In this document: in pieces, positions 1 to 9,492 of the stretch
Layout: each line of letters starts with the position of its first letter
Numbering within the stretch: position 1 is the stretch's first letter
Assembly: GCA_014380625.1 (NCBI GenBank)
Contig: JACMJL010000077.1
Span: 1-37,410 of the forward strand
Reading direction: 5' to 3'
Source: Clostridiaceae bacterium
GTDB taxonomy: Bacteria; Bacillota; Clostridia; Clostridiales; Clostridiaceae
DNA length: 37,410 bases
The notes under the pieces: generated by a model
What the model was told of the DNA's origin: nothing
Databases searched by the model: none
Seen by the model: only the letters and a program-made list of their open reading frames with translations
Translations under genes and position numbers: made by a program

Positions 1-1407
1 GCTGGCAAATCAACCTTAATTAAAGTTCTCACTGGTGTTTATCAAATAGATGATGGAATAATTGAGTTAAATGGTAAGCCAATAAGGATTAATTCTACAC
101 AAGATGCTCAAAAACATGGAATAAGTACTGTTTATCAGGAAGTTAATTTATGCTCAAATTTAAGTGTAGCAGAGAATATATATATTGGTAGAGAACCAAT
201 GAAACATGGCAGCATTGATTGGAGTTCAATTAATAAAAATGCTGAAAGACTATTGGAAGAAAAACTTGATTTAAAACTTGATGTTAAGAAATTATTATCC
301 TCTTATTCTGTTGCAATTCAGCAGATGGTGGCAATTGCTAGGGCAGTAGATATTTCTAGAGGAATATTAATACTTGATGAGCCTACTTCAAGTCTGGATA
401 GTAATGAAGTAAAGCAATTATTTAAAGCAATGAGAAAATTCAAGGCTGAGGGGACATCAATATTGTTTGTAACCCATTTTCTAGATCAAGTTTATGAAAT
501 CTCAGATCGTATAACTATACTTAGAAATGGTAACTTTATTGGAACCTACCCCACAGAAAAACTTTCACGTATTGATTTGATTTCTAAGATGGTAGGAAAA
601 GAGCTTGATAATATTGAACACTTTAGTAGAAAGTCTGATGAGGAAAATAAGTTGCCTTTGAAAGAAAGTTTTGTTGAAGCTCGTCAATTTGGAAAAAAAG
701 GTACAATAGAACCTTTTGACATAGATATTAAACCCGGGGAAATTCTTGGTCTAGCAGGTCTTTTGGGTTCTGGAAGAACCGAAACTGCAAGATTGATTTT
801 TGGAATAGATAAGAGTGACCACGGTACAATTAAGATTCGTGATAAGGAATATTCCTATATCAATCCTCTAAAGGCAATTCAGGAGGGTTTTGGTTTTTGC
901 CCAGAAGATAGGAAGGTTGAGGGTATAGTTGGTCAATTAACTATAAGAGAAAATATCATTATGGCACTTCAATCCAGTAGAGGAATATTTAAAAATATAC
1001 CAATGAAAAAACAACAAGAGATAGCACAAAAATATGTGGATCTATTAAGAATAATTACTCCTAGTATAGAGACAAGAATAGATAATTTAAGTGGAGGTAA
1101 TCAACAAAAGGTTATTTTAGCCAGATGGCTTGCAACCAATCCACAACTTTTAATTTTAGATGAACCTACAAGAGGGATAGATGTGGGTGCGAAATTTGAA
1201 ATAATGGAACTAATCTCGAAGTTAGCCACAGAGGGTGTAACTATAATATTTATTTCTTCTGAACTGCAGGAAATTGTTAGGTGTTGCCACAGAGTGCTGG
1301 TATTAAGAGATAGAAACATTATTGGTGAATTAGTCTGGGAGGATATACAAGAGGCTACAATTATGAAAACAATTGCTGAAGGAGGAAACAATAGTGGAGA
1401 ATATTAA
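1..1407 (+). CDS. ytfR: Sugar ABC transporter ATP-binding protein, YtfR/RbsA type (5' end cut off)
   Basis: This is the energising subunit of a ribose/galactofuranose-class importer, with two fused ATPase domains; it binds ATP on the cytoplasmic face of the two permeases that follow. The reading frame is open from base 1, which encodes AGKSTL, the end of the first Walker A, so only about 35-45 N-terminal residues are missing. Visible motifs are the first Walker B (ILILDEPTSSLD), a second, degenerate P-loop (GLLGSGRTETA) typical of RbsA/MglA/YtfR proteins, the second signature (LSGGNQQK) and second Walker B (LLILDEPTRGIDVG). The first signature is also degenerate (LSSYSVAIQQM), as is usual in this family. 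The YtfR assignment rests on the two downstream permeases. A periplasmic-type binding protein is probably encoded just upstream of the window. Confidence 0.93.
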   Translation, partial: AGKSTLIKVLTGVYQIDDGIIELNGKPIRINSTQDAQKHGISTVYQEVNLCSNLSVAENIYIGREPMKHGSIDWSSINKNAERLLEEKLDLKLDVKKLLSSYSVAIQQMVAIARAVDISRGILILDEPTSSLDSNEVKQLFKAMRKFKAEGTSILFVTHFLDQVYEISDRITILRNGNFIGTYPTEKLSRIDLISKMVGKELDNIEHFSRKSDEENKLPLKESFVEARQFGKKGTIEPFDIDIKPGEILGLAGLLGSGRTETARLIFGIDKSDHGTIKIRDKEYSYINPLKAIQEGFGFCPEDRKVEGIVGQLTIRENIIMALQSSRGIFKNIPMKKQQEIAQKYVDLLRIITPSIETRIDNLSGGNQQKVILARWLATNPQLLILDEPTRGIDVGAKFEIMELISKLATEGVTIIFISSELQEIVRCCHRVLVLRDRNIIGELVWEDIQEATIMKTIAEGGNNSGEY

Positions 1408-2431
1408 GGTCAATAATGTATTTAAAAAATTCTATGACATGCAAATATTCTGGCCTTTGGTTTGTTTATTTGGCATAATTTTAATTGACTTTATTCTTAA
1501 ACCAGGATTTTTATCCATTGAGATGAAGGACGGTCATTTATTTGGGAGTCTAATTGATATACTAAACCGTGCAGCACCGCTTATAATTATTTCCATAGGT
1601 ATGACCATAGTTATTGCGGTTCAGGGAATCGATTTATCTGTTGGTTCTGTAATTGCAATAAGTGGTTGCGTTTCAGCAAGTGTTATAGTGAGTAATGGGT
1701 CAGTTCCAGCAGCTATACTCGCAGGCTTAATTGCAGGCTTAATTTGTGGTATATGGAATGGTTTTTTAGTTGCATATATTGGTGTTCAACCAATGGTAGG
1801 TACCTTGATATTATATATTGTTGGAAGAGGTATAGCTCAATTAATAACAGATGGGCAAATATTAACCTTTACAAATAAATCCTTTATTTTCATAGGGACA
1901 GGATATTTTATAATTCCAATCGCTGTATATATTGCTATTGCCGTTATTGTAATAATGTATATATTAATGAGAAAGACAGCACTAGGATTGTTTGTAGAAT
2001 CAATTGGTGTTAATCGAGAGGCAAGTAGATTTTCTGGTATTAATTCTAGAAAAGTAATTTGTTCACTTTATTGCATTTGTGGTGTCCTTGCAGGTCTTGC
2101 TGGATTAATAATATGTACAAATATAAAAAGTGCAGATGCTAATAATGCAGGTTTATATTTAGAACTAGATGCAATTCTCTCTACAGTTATTGGTGGAACC
2201 TCCATGTCTGGAGGAAGGTTTTATCTTGGTGGTACTGTAGTTGGAGCACTATTTATTCAAAGTTTGACCACAACTATTTATAGTTTGGGAGTTCCACCGG
2301 AAGTAACTCTTGTAGTAAAGGCTATAGTTGTTATATCAGTTTGTTTAATTCAGTCTTCAGAATTTAGAAAGATCATTGGTAGGACTAAAAAAACTAGCAT
2401 CATAAAGGGAAAGAAGGTGGCAAGTCTATGA
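1394..2431 (+). CDS. ytfT: Sugar ABC transporter permease, YtfT-like
   Basis: Polytopic inner-membrane permease of the BPD_transp_2 (RbsC-like) family, 345 aa. It carries the family core GMTIVIAVQGIDLSVGSV and resembles E. coli YtfT, including the LIDILNRAAPLIIISIGMT segment. I choose the GTG at 1394 because GAAGGAGG at 1378-1385 sits 8 bases upstream. The frame also opens at a TTG at 1373, but that would place the ribosome site inside the gene. The gene overlaps the end of the ATPase gene by 14 bases, and its stop overlaps the next start (ATGA), so the three are translationally coupled. The substrate is inferred, not shown: E. coli YtfQRT-YjfF imports galactofuranose, and the adjacent arabinofuranose-binding glycosidase also points to a furanose. 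Confidence 0.9.
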   Translation: MENIKVNNVFKKFYDMQIFWPLVCLFGIILIDFILKPGFLSIEMKDGHLFGSLIDILNRAAPLIIISIGMTIVIAVQGIDLSVGSVIAISGCVSASVIVSNGSVPAAILAGLIAGLICGIWNGFLVAYIGVQPMVGTLILYIVGRGIAQLITDGQILTFTNKSFIFIGTGYFIIPIAVYIAIAVIVIMYILMRKTALGLFVESIGVNREASRFSGINSRKVICSLYCICGVLAGLAGLIICTNIKSADANNAGLYLELDAILSTVIGGTSMSGGRFYLGGTVVGALFIQSLTTTIYSLGVPPEVTLVVKAIVVISVCLIQSSEFRKIIGRTKKTSIIKGKKVASL

Positions 2432-3432
2432 AACATCAGCTTATTAAAATTAAAGGATTTAAAGTAAATCAAGCTAATATTTCAATATATGCCACAATAG
2501 GTCTATTTATTATATTATTTGGACTAGGTTCTATTTTTTACGATAATTTTTTTTCACTGCAGGTGTTTTCCAATCTGTTTATTGGTAACGCTTATCTTAT
2601 AGTTGTAGCCATTGGAGAAACCTTTGCAATAATTACAGGGGGTATTGACCTTTCTGTTGGAGCCATGATAGCTTTTATAAGTATGATTACCGCTGATTTA
2701 TTAAGAAAAGGGGTTAATCCAATTATAGTTATTCTTTTCGTATTACTTGTTGGGGTTACTTTTGGAACTGTTCAGGGTTTACTAATTCAAAAATTTAAGC
2801 TACATCCATGGATTGTAACTTTAGCTGGAATGTTTTTAGCTAGAGGTTCAAGCTATCTTATTAGTATAAATAGTATTCCAATAGATAACAAAACCTTCGT
2901 TAAAATAGCTGCTACTAGAATACCAATTGGGTTCGACAGTTTTATTTCTATAAATGTGGTAGTGAGTTTAATAGTTGTTATTGGGGCTACGTACATTTTA
3001 AAATACACCAGATTTGGGAGAACTGTTTACGCAATTGGTGGTAGTGAAAATTCTGCTTTTTTAATGGGATTACCTGTGGCAAAAACTAAAGTATTAGTAT
3101 ATAGTTTTTCAGGCTTTTGTTCTGCACTTGGTGGATTACTTTTTACCATATATACTCTATCAGGTTATGGATTACATTGTAATGGGATGGAAATGGATGC
3201 AATTGCCGCCTGCGTAATTGGAGGAGTACTACTAACTGGTGGTGCTGGATCAGCTATTGGACCCTTGTTTGGAGTATTAACTGCCGGCGTTATTCAAAGT
3301 CTAATAATGTTTCAAGGAACATTGAATTCATGGTGGACAAAGATTGCAATAGGTATGTTGCTATTCTTATTTATTGTTCTACAAAGGATAATTGTCATTA
3401 GAAATGCTAAAAGAAAGACTGTTATAACCTAA
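2428..3432 (+). CDS. yjfF: Sugar ABC transporter permease, YjfF-like
   Basis: Second permease of the importer, 334 aa, BPD_transp_2 family, with about eight to ten hydrophobic segments and the core ITGGIDLSVGAMIAF. It is very close in pattern to E. coli YjfF: the segments LAGMFLARGSSYLISINSIP, TRFGRTVYAIGG and GTLNSWWTKIAIGMLLFLFI are all recognisable from that protein. The start ATG overlaps the previous stop (ATGA at 2428-2431), with AAGAAGGTGG upstream as ribosome site. The paired arrangement of a YtfT-like and a YjfF-like subunit is specific to the galactofuranose-type importer rather than the ribose importer, which uses one permease as a homodimer. Confidence 0.92.
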   Translation: MKHQLIKIKGFKVNQANISIYATIGLFIILFGLGSIFYDNFFSLQVFSNLFIGNAYLIVVAIGETFAIITGGIDLSVGAMIAFISMITADLLRKGVNPIIVILFVLLVGVTFGTVQGLLIQKFKLHPWIVTLAGMFLARGSSYLISINSIPIDNKTFVKIAATRIPIGFDSFISINVVVSLIVVIGATYILKYTRFGRTVYAIGGSENSAFLMGLPVAKTKVLVYSFSGFCSALGGLLFTIYTLSGYGLHCNGMEMDAIAACVIGGVLLTGGAGSAIGPLFGVLTAGVIQSLIMFQGTLNSWWTKIAIGMLLFLFIVLQRIIVIRNAKRKTVIT

Positions 3433-3452
3433 ACGGTAGAGGGGGTGATTTA

Positions 3453-3480
3453 GGGGACGGTTAACAATAATTTGTAACAT
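3453..3480. repeat. Degenerate half-copy of the GGGGACGGTT element
   Basis: GGGGACGGTTAACA at 3453-3466 begins like the intact hairpins at 31995-32036 and 35149-35185. The closing AACCGTCCCC arm is absent here; only a weak GTTA...TAAC pairing remains. It lies between the importer genes and the GH2 gene. I interpret it as a decayed copy of the same short repeat. Confidence 0.5.
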
Positions 3481-3544
3481 TCACACAAAAGAATTTTGCA
3501 AAGGAAAAAGAATTATTGAGTAGAAAAGAAGGAGGATAATATTT

Positions 3545-6500
3545 TTGTTCAAAAATAAAATCTTTGCAAGTGTATCTTTGAGTGCAATCATGGGTGTGAT
3601 TTTCACCCTGATATCTTCATCTACTGCTACAGCTTACACAATTAAGCAAGCTCCTATAATGACAGAGTGGGCTAGTAAGATTAACACTAGTAGCCCATTG
3701 CCAGAATACCCAAGACCCCAGATGACAAGATCCGACTGGCTCAACTTAAATGGGGTATGGCAGTTTAAAAGTGGAACTGCTAATGATTCTGTACCTATTG
3801 GACAAAATTTATCTGGAGATATCCTTGTTCCATATCCTGTAGAGTCGGCCATATCAGGGGTAATGAAGCATTACGACAGGGTCTGGTATCGACGTAGTTT
3901 TACAGTACCCTCCACCTGGAGTGGAAAAAGAATCATACTGAACTTTGGTGCAGTGGATTGGGAATCACAGGTATATATAAACGGGAAAAGCCTAGGAATT
4001 CATAAAGGTGGTTATGATCCCTTTAGTTATGATGTTACTCCATATCTTGTTGGCACTGGTGCTCAAGAAATTATTGTACGAGTATATGATCCTACAGACT
4101 CCTATGGACAACCTCGAGGAAAGCAAACAACACAGCCCGGAGGAATTATGTACACACCTTCAACCGGAATATGGCAGACTGTTTGGTTAGAACCAGTTGC
4201 AGAAACAAGTATCAACAATTTGAAAATAATACCGGATATCGATAATAGTAGGCTAAAACTCACCGTGAATACAACAGGTTTAACCTCAGGAATTACTGTT
4301 ACAGCTACAGCAAAAGATGGAACAACTATAGTTAAAGCGGTAGATGGAACTCCAAATACTGAAATGTATATTCCAATTTCAAATCCAAAGTTATGGTCGC
4401 CTAATAATCCCTTTCTTTATGATCTTAATGTTGTTATAAAGAACGGAACTACCACTATTGATACAGTAAACAGTTACTTTGGAATGAGAAAAATATCTGT
4501 TGCTAATGTGAGCGGTGTTCAGAAATTAATGCTGAACAACCAGTTTTTATTTGAAATGGGCCCTCTTGATCAAGGATTCTGGCCTGATGGGCTTTATACC
4601 GCTCCAACTGATGCTGCTCTTAAATTTGACATTGAGCAGGAAAAAGCTATGGGCTTCAACATGGTCAGAAAACATATTAAGGTTGAGCCACAAAGATGGT
4701 ATTACTGGGCAGACAAACTGGGTATTATGGTTTGGCAAGATATGCCCTCAGCAAACTCTTATATTCCTGGAGGAGTTACTCCTCCACCTATAGATAAAGC
4801 ACAGTATGAATTGGAATTGAGAAGAATGATTGCAAACCTTTACAATAGCCCTTCAATAATTATGTGGGTTATTTTTAACGAAAGTCAAGGCCAATTTGAT
4901 ACAGAGCGACTAGTAGGATTAGCTAAGAGTCTTGATCCGTCTCGTTTGACCAATCAAGCAAGTGGTGGTTCCCATTATAATGTAGGGGATGTCCTTGATA
5001 TCCACGCCTATCCAGATCCTGGCGTACCAAGTGGCAGTTCAACTCAAGCGTTAGCCAACGGGGAATTCGGTGGTATTGGATATAAGGTTCCTGGACATAT
5101 GTGGGATCCTAATTCCTGGGGATACACAATGGTAAGTAGCCCTGATGAATTCGCTAATTTATACGATTATTATGCAACTTCTCTTACAGGTTTTAAGACA
5201 AATAATGGATTAAGTGCTGCGGTTTATACTGAAACCACTGACGTTGAAGTAGAGATTAATGGATTCTTGACCTACGATCGTCGAGCAACTAAAGTGGATA
5301 TAAATAGGATAAAGGCATCAAATGAGAAAATTATAAATCAATCCCTTACTATAGGTGCAGAGGTATTACCAACCTCTAAGACAACAGGTCGTACATGGAA
5401 ATATACTACAGGTACACCAGCAGCAAACTGGAATACCAATGGGTTCAGCGATGCTGCATGGAACTCTGGTCAAGCAGGCTTTGGTACCCCTGTCCCAGGC
5501 GGTATTGTCCGCACCACATGGAATACACCGGATATTTGGATGAGACAGACCTTCAACCCTGGAACACTCACAGCTAATGATATAAACAATCTGTCTTTTA
5601 TCGCTCATCACGACGATAATTCTGAAATTTATATCAATGGAGTATTGGCTACTACCTTATCTGGTTATACAACAGCCTATTCTATAGCTCCATTGAGCCA
5701 AGCATCTAAAAATGCCATAATTTCCAACGGAAACAACGTTATTGCAGTACACTGCAAACAACAAGCCGGAGGACAATACATGGATGTTGGTATTTCTAAG
5801 GTTACCTACTCTTATACACAACCAAGTTCAGCAGGTTCTGCTTTAATTGACAATTTTGAGGATGGAAATGCAAATGGATTTACAAACTACGGCGGCACTT
5901 GGAGCGTAACAAATGGACAGTATAATGTGGGAGCAAATGCTGGAGCTAAATCAATTGCAAATGGCATGTATTTCTCTAATTTCACCTACGATGCAGACGT
6001 ATCAGTAAATGGTGGAGATGCAGGATTATTATTCAGAGTTACCAAGCCAACTTCAGGAGTGGATTCCTATACAGGCTACTATGTAGGGATTAATGCAAAC
6101 CAGGTTGTACTTGGCAAGGCTAATAATAACTGGACTCAGATAGCAACCTCACCTATGACGACAACTGCAAATACAATGTACCATATTAGGGTAGTTACTA
6201 ATGATTCTAATATTAAGGTATACGTAAGTGATATGAATACACCTAAGATTAATATTACAGACACTTCCTACGCATTTGGCACCATAGGCCTAAGGACATA
6301 TAACTCAGTAGCTAAGTTCGACAACATACTTGTAAAACAGAATCAAGGTCGTTTTGAAGCCAAAAATATGGTAGGGAATTTCATACGCCATCAGAATTCC
6401 AGAGGATATATATCAGGAACTGTATCTCCAATTGAAGACTGCGGGTGGAAGGTGGTACCTGGGCTTGCGGATCCAAGTTGTGTTTCCCTTGAATCAGTTA

Positions 6501-6748
6501 ACTACCCCGGAATGTTCTTAAGACATAGAAGTGGTGAAATATGGCTGGATACCAATGATAATTCTGCGGTATTCAAAGCAGATGCCACCTGGAGGATAAA
6601 ACCTGGCTTGGCTGACAGTAGCATGTTCTCCTTCGAATCATACAATTTCCCAGGAGAATATATTAGACATAATAATAGTATGTTATACAGAACCTCTATA
6701 GTTACAGATTTAGACAAAAATGATGCAACCTTTAGAGAAGTTTATTAG
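3545..6748 (+). CDS. Secreted glycoside hydrolase family 2 protein with C-terminal AbfB (CBM42) domain
   Basis: Exported multidomain glycosidase, 1067 aa. The TTG start at 3545 is supported by GGAGG at 3531-3535 and gives a clear signal peptide (residues 1 to about 30, ending TATAYT). Residues about 60-330 are the GH2 sugar-binding and immunoglobulin-like domains. The TIM barrel follows, with the acid/base candidate E446 in the FNES motif and nucleophile candidates E563 or E568 in YTETTDVE. Residues about 604-758 form a jelly-roll-like region. Residues about 766-933 resemble a laminin-G/CBM66-like fold. Residues about 935-1067 are an AbfB domain (GRFEAKN...FIRHQNSRG, then repeated FLRHRSGEIWL and YIRHNNSMLY), which in known proteins binds arabinofuranose side chains. 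The enzyme probably trims an arabinofuranose-decorated polysaccharide, with products taken up by the adjacent importer. Exact bond specificity is unknown. Base composition looks less AT-rich than in its neighbours. Confidence 0.9.
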   Translation: MFKNKIFASVSLSAIMGVIFTLISSSTATAYTIKQAPIMTEWASKINTSSPLPEYPRPQMTRSDWLNLNGVWQFKSGTANDSVPIGQNLSGDILVPYPVESAISGVMKHYDRVWYRRSFTVPSTWSGKRIILNFGAVDWESQVYINGKSLGIHKGGYDPFSYDVTPYLVGTGAQEIIVRVYDPTDSYGQPRGKQTTQPGGIMYTPSTGIWQTVWLEPVAETSINNLKIIPDIDNSRLKLTVNTTGLTSGITVTATAKDGTTIVKAVDGTPNTEMYIPISNPKLWSPNNPFLYDLNVVIKNGTTTIDTVNSYFGMRKISVANVSGVQKLMLNNQFLFEMGPLDQGFWPDGLYTAPTDAALKFDIEQEKAMGFNMVRKHIKVEPQRWYYWADKLGIMVWQDMPSANSYIPGGVTPPPIDKAQYELELRRMIANLYNSPSIIMWVIFNESQGQFDTERLVGLAKSLDPSRLTNQASGGSHYNVGDVLDIHAYPDPGVPSGSSTQALANGEFGGIGYKVPGHMWDPNSWGYTMVSSPDEFANLYDYYATSLTGFKTNNGLSAAVYTETTDVEVEINGFLTYDRRATKVDINRIKASNEKIINQSLTIGAEVLPTSKTTGRTWKYTTGTPAANWNTNGFSDAAWNSGQAGFGTPVPGGIVRTTWNTPDIWMRQTFNPGTLTANDINNLSFIAHHDDNSEIYINGVLATTLSGYTTAYSIAPLSQASKNAIISNGNNVIAVHCKQQAGGQYMDVGISKVTYSYTQPSSAGSALIDNFEDGNANGFTNYGGTWSVTNGQYNVGANAGAKSIANGMYFSNFTYDADVSVNGGDAGLLFRVTKPTSGVDSYTGYYVGINANQVVLGKANNNWTQIATSPMTTTANTMYHIRVVTNDSNIKVYVSDMNTPKINITDTSYAFGTIGLRTYNSVAKFDNILVKQNQGRFEAKNMVGNFIRHQNSRGYISGTVSPIEDCGWKVVPGLADPSCVSLESVNYPGMFLRHRSGEIWLDTNDNSAVFKADATWRIKPGLADSSMFSFESYNFPGEYIRHNNSMLYRTSIVTDLDKNDATFREVY

Positions 6749-6761
6749 ATAAAATTATAGG

Positions 6762-6810
6762 AAGGACTATCTCAAAAGTGATTAATTATTTTGAGATAGT
6801 CCTTTTCCTT
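6762..6810 (+). terminator. Rho-independent terminator after the GH2 gene
   Basis: A perfect 16-bp stem (arms 6762-6777 and 6789-6804, sequence AAGGACTATCTCAAAA) with an 11-base loop is followed by a short T-rich tract. It separates the importer/GH2 unit from the sensor kinase. Confidence 0.8.
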
Positions 6811-6824
6811 AGCTTATTTGTTTA

Positions 6825-6853
6825 TTGTAAAAATTACATTTATTAGGTATTAT
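6825..6853 (+). promoter_or_regulatory. Probable sigma-A promoter for the histidine kinase
   Basis: TTGTAA (6825-6830) and TATTAT (6848-6853) are separated by 17 bases. They lie after the upstream terminator and about 36 bases before the kinase start, so the kinase appears to have its own promoter. Confidence 0.45.
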
Positions 6854-6889
6854 TATGTATATAAGTATATCAAGAGGGGAGAGGTGGAA

Positions 6890-8668
6890 ATGAACAAATC
6901 TACACCGATATTTTTCAATAAGAGTATTGGAGGTAAATTGGCCTTTTACTTCTTCTTAGTGATTTTACTGCCAATTATAACAATTTCAATTTTAGGGAAT
7001 TTATTATATAAAAATTCAATTACTAATCAACAAGATGAAAATGTAAAGCAGATGGCAAGACAGATCAGTAACAATATTGATTTTTATATTAAGGATACTG
7101 AAAATATAATTAACTATTTATCCCAAGATCCAAGAATTTTAAAGTTTTTAGAGATCAATACTCTTGACAATGACGTAACTTCAAAGGATATTAAAGCAGG
7201 TGTATCTAAAGCCATATATAGCTTTACTACCATGCATCCTGAGATAGCTGGAATAATGATAGTAAATAAAAATGATATATTTGTAAGTGATATTATGAGT
7301 AGAATTTCAAGGGACCCACTAACAAATGAAAGGTGGTATTTACAAGCTTCAGCAAATCCTAATACCATGCATCTTTTTAGTAAACCTGTGGGTAGAAACA
7401 TTAATAATATTTTTCAGTTTAGCGCGGATGAGGTAGTGTCAATGTCCAAAAGCATAATTAATAAAGAGACTGGAGAATGTTCGGGTGTAATTCTCATTGA
7501 TATGAAACTGGATATTATTAAAAGCTTAATAGAATATGTTAAACCTGCAAAGACCGGGTTTATTTATGTTGTAGATTCTAATGGAGAAATAGTTTATTCT
7601 CCTGTTAATGAAATAGTTTATAGAATAAAAGATTCTTGGATTGAGAACCCAAGTGATAAAATTTTAATTAAAAGAATTAAAGATACTGATTATGAAATAA
7701 TTCATAAAAATTCAACTTATACTGGTTGGAGAACAGTAGAGGTATTTCCTTTAAATGAAAGCTTAAAGGTTATGAATTCCTTGGCATATTATTCTATACT
7801 TATTGCTATTATAACTTTATTAATAGCGGAGATATTAGCAATATTTTTTACTAGATCCATAGTAAAGCCCATTGCAAAACTAAAAAGGCTTATGAAAAAA
7901 ACTGAAGAAGGAAATTTTGATGTAGTTTTTAATAGTAAATATAATGATGAGATTGGTGAACTTGGAAATGCATTTAATAATATGGTTAGAGAGATTAAAA
8001 ATCTAATTAACTTAGTGCAAATAGAAGGGAAAAAGAAAAGAAAGGCAGAAATAAGTATACTACATGCTCAAATAAAACCTCACTTTATATATAATACCTT
8101 GGATACAATACAATGGATGGCTCAAGAACATGAGGCACAGGATATTGTTGATTTAGTTGGAAATTTAACTAATCTTCTTAGAATAGGGTTGAGTGCTGGA
8201 GCAGAAATTATAAAAATACCCCAGGAAATTAAACACGTGGAAAGTTATTTAATGATCCAGAAGATTAGATATGAAGATAAGCTTAATTATGAAATTAATA
8301 TAAAAGCGGAAATATTAGGATTTAGTGTAATAAAATTAATTCTACAACCCCTGATAGAAAATGCAATTTATCACGGCATTAAGGAAAAAAGAGGAAGTGG
8401 GTATATTAAAATAAGTGGTGAAATTAAAGATGAAAAAGTTTATTTTAATATTGAGGATAATGGTATAGGTATAAAGGAAGAAAAATTAAAAGAAATCAAT
8501 GAAATGCTAAAGGGTAAGACTAGCAATAATGCTGTAGTTGGATATGGTATTTTTAATGTAAATGAAAAGATAAAATTGACTTATGGAGAGGAATTCGGCC
8601 TAGAGTATTATAGTATTTATGGACAAGGCACCACTGTAACCGTAGCGCATCCAATTATTAAGGGTTAA
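6890..8668 (+). CDS. YesM-type sensor histidine kinase
   Basis: Membrane sensor kinase, 592 aa. I start at ATG 6890, after GAGGGGAGAGGTGG; an upstream in-frame ATG at 6818 lacks a ribosome site. Transmembrane segment 1 is about residues 17-40, followed by an extracytoplasmic dCache-like sensor, transmembrane segment 2 (about 298-320) and a HAMP linker. Next comes the His_kinase (PF06580) H-box with H398 (AQIKPHFIYNTLD). The ATPase domain has an N-box around N491 (QPLIENAIYHGI) and a G-box DNGIGI. In this family the partner is an AraC-type YesN response regulator, usually encoded next door. None is present on either side here: the next gene is an unrelated permease on the opposite strand. It probably senses saccharides released outside the cell and may control the GH2/importer genes, but this is inference. 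Confidence 0.9.
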   Translation: MNKSTPIFFNKSIGGKLAFYFFLVILLPIITISILGNLLYKNSITNQQDENVKQMARQISNNIDFYIKDTENIINYLSQDPRILKFLEINTLDNDVTSKDIKAGVSKAIYSFTTMHPEIAGIMIVNKNDIFVSDIMSRISRDPLTNERWYLQASANPNTMHLFSKPVGRNINNIFQFSADEVVSMSKSIINKETGECSGVILIDMKLDIIKSLIEYVKPAKTGFIYVVDSNGEIVYSPVNEIVYRIKDSWIENPSDKILIKRIKDTDYEIIHKNSTYTGWRTVEVFPLNESLKVMNSLAYYSILIAIITLLIAEILAIFFTRSIVKPIAKLKRLMKKTEEGNFDVVFNSKYNDEIGELGNAFNNMVREIKNLINLVQIEGKKKRKAEISILHAQIKPHFIYNTLDTIQWMAQEHEAQDIVDLVGNLTNLLRIGLSAGAEIIKIPQEIKHVESYLMIQKIRYEDKLNYEINIKAEILGFSVIKLILQPLIENAIYHGIKEKRGSGYIKISGEIKDEKVYFNIEDNGIGIKEEKLKEINEMLKGKTSNNAVVGYGIFNVNEKIKLTYGEEFGLEYYSIYGQGTTVTVAHPIIKG

Positions 8669-8687
8669 TAATTCTCAGGAGGCTACC

Positions 8688-9407
8688 TTATTTTAAAATA
8701 GTTGTAATAATGGTAGACAATCCTAAAAAAGCTATCAAATAAATAGTAAGTTTTCTAAAAAAGATTTCATTAACTTTAGTGGAAATTCTTATTCCAACAA
8801 ATACTCCAATTAAAAGTGCTGGAAGATAAAATATTGTGAAATGTAAAACAGAAATGTTAATAATGCCTTCTACAAGAAAAAGGATAATGGTAAAAATATT
8901 AGTTGCAATACCATAAAACGTAAGATTTGCCCTGAATACATCTTTATTCATATGCTGATTTGTTAGGAATAGGACAACCGGTGGACCGCTAAGGCCTGTA
9001 CTTCCATTTAACAATCCACTTAAAAGGCCAACAATGCCATAGGATATTTTTTCGTTTTTAATATTGATTTTAAAGTTTTTAAGCATTGCAAGAGAAGTAA
9101 TTGTTGTAACTAAACCTATAGCTATCTTTAAGGTTTTCACTTTAACATATAAGAGCAGAAAAGTACCAATAGGTATTGCTATTATTCCGAAGATAACCAA
9201 AGGAAGGACTTTTTTATAATCTATATAACCTCTTGATTTATATACAATAATTATATTTGTTAGAAAGCTATAAATAACAATAATAGGGGTAATATTTCTA
9301 ATTTCAGGTATGAATAAAGATAGTAAAGGAACAGCAACAAGTGCAAACCCAAAACCAGTAACACCTTGCGTAAAAGAAGCAAGTAGAATAGAAATGAATC
9401 CCATCAT
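8688..9407 (-). CDS. TauE/SafE family membrane transporter
   Basis: Integral membrane protein of 239 aa with about seven to eight hydrophobic segments and the family's repeated signatures: ASFTQGVTGFGFALVAVPL near the N terminus and GLLSGLLNGSTGLSGPPVVL in the middle. TauE/SafE proteins are implicated in export of sulfite, sulfoacetate and related anions, and many have no known substrate. The start at 9407 is preceded on the minus strand by AAAGGAATGG. It lies downstream of, and in the same orientation as, the glycyl radical activase at 9493-10266, but a strong hairpin separates the two. Its 3' end is only about 20 bases from the end of the convergent histidine kinase gene, with no obvious terminator between them. 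Confidence 0.85.
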   Translation of the reverse strand: MMGFISILLASFTQGVTGFGFALVAVPLLSLFIPEIRNITPIIVIYSFLTNIIIVYKSRGYIDYKKVLPLVIFGIIAIPIGTFLLLYVKVKTLKIAIGLVTTITSLAMLKNFKINIKNEKISYGIVGLLSGLLNGSTGLSGPPVVLFLTNQHMNKDVFRANLTFYGIATNIFTIILFLVEGIINISVLHFTIFYLPALLIGVFVGIRISTKVNEIFFRKLTIYLIAFLGLSTIITTILK

Positions 9408-9424
9408 AAAAACACCATTCCTTT

Positions 9425-9460
9425 AAAATAGATATAGAAAACCTTTTCTATATCTATTTT
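9425..9460 (-). terminator. Strong inverted repeat between activase and TauE genes (likely terminator)
   Basis: A perfect 17-bp inverted repeat (arms 9425-9441 and 9444-9460, AAAATAGATATAGAAAA) has a 2-base centre. On the minus strand the descending arm ends in TATTTT, so it can act as a terminator or attenuator after the activase gene and before the TauE ribosome site. The 2-base loop is unusually tight for a terminator, so an operator role is also possible. Confidence 0.5.
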
Positions 9461-9492
9461 ATTATATTGCAATAAGTATGTCAATATGTAAA

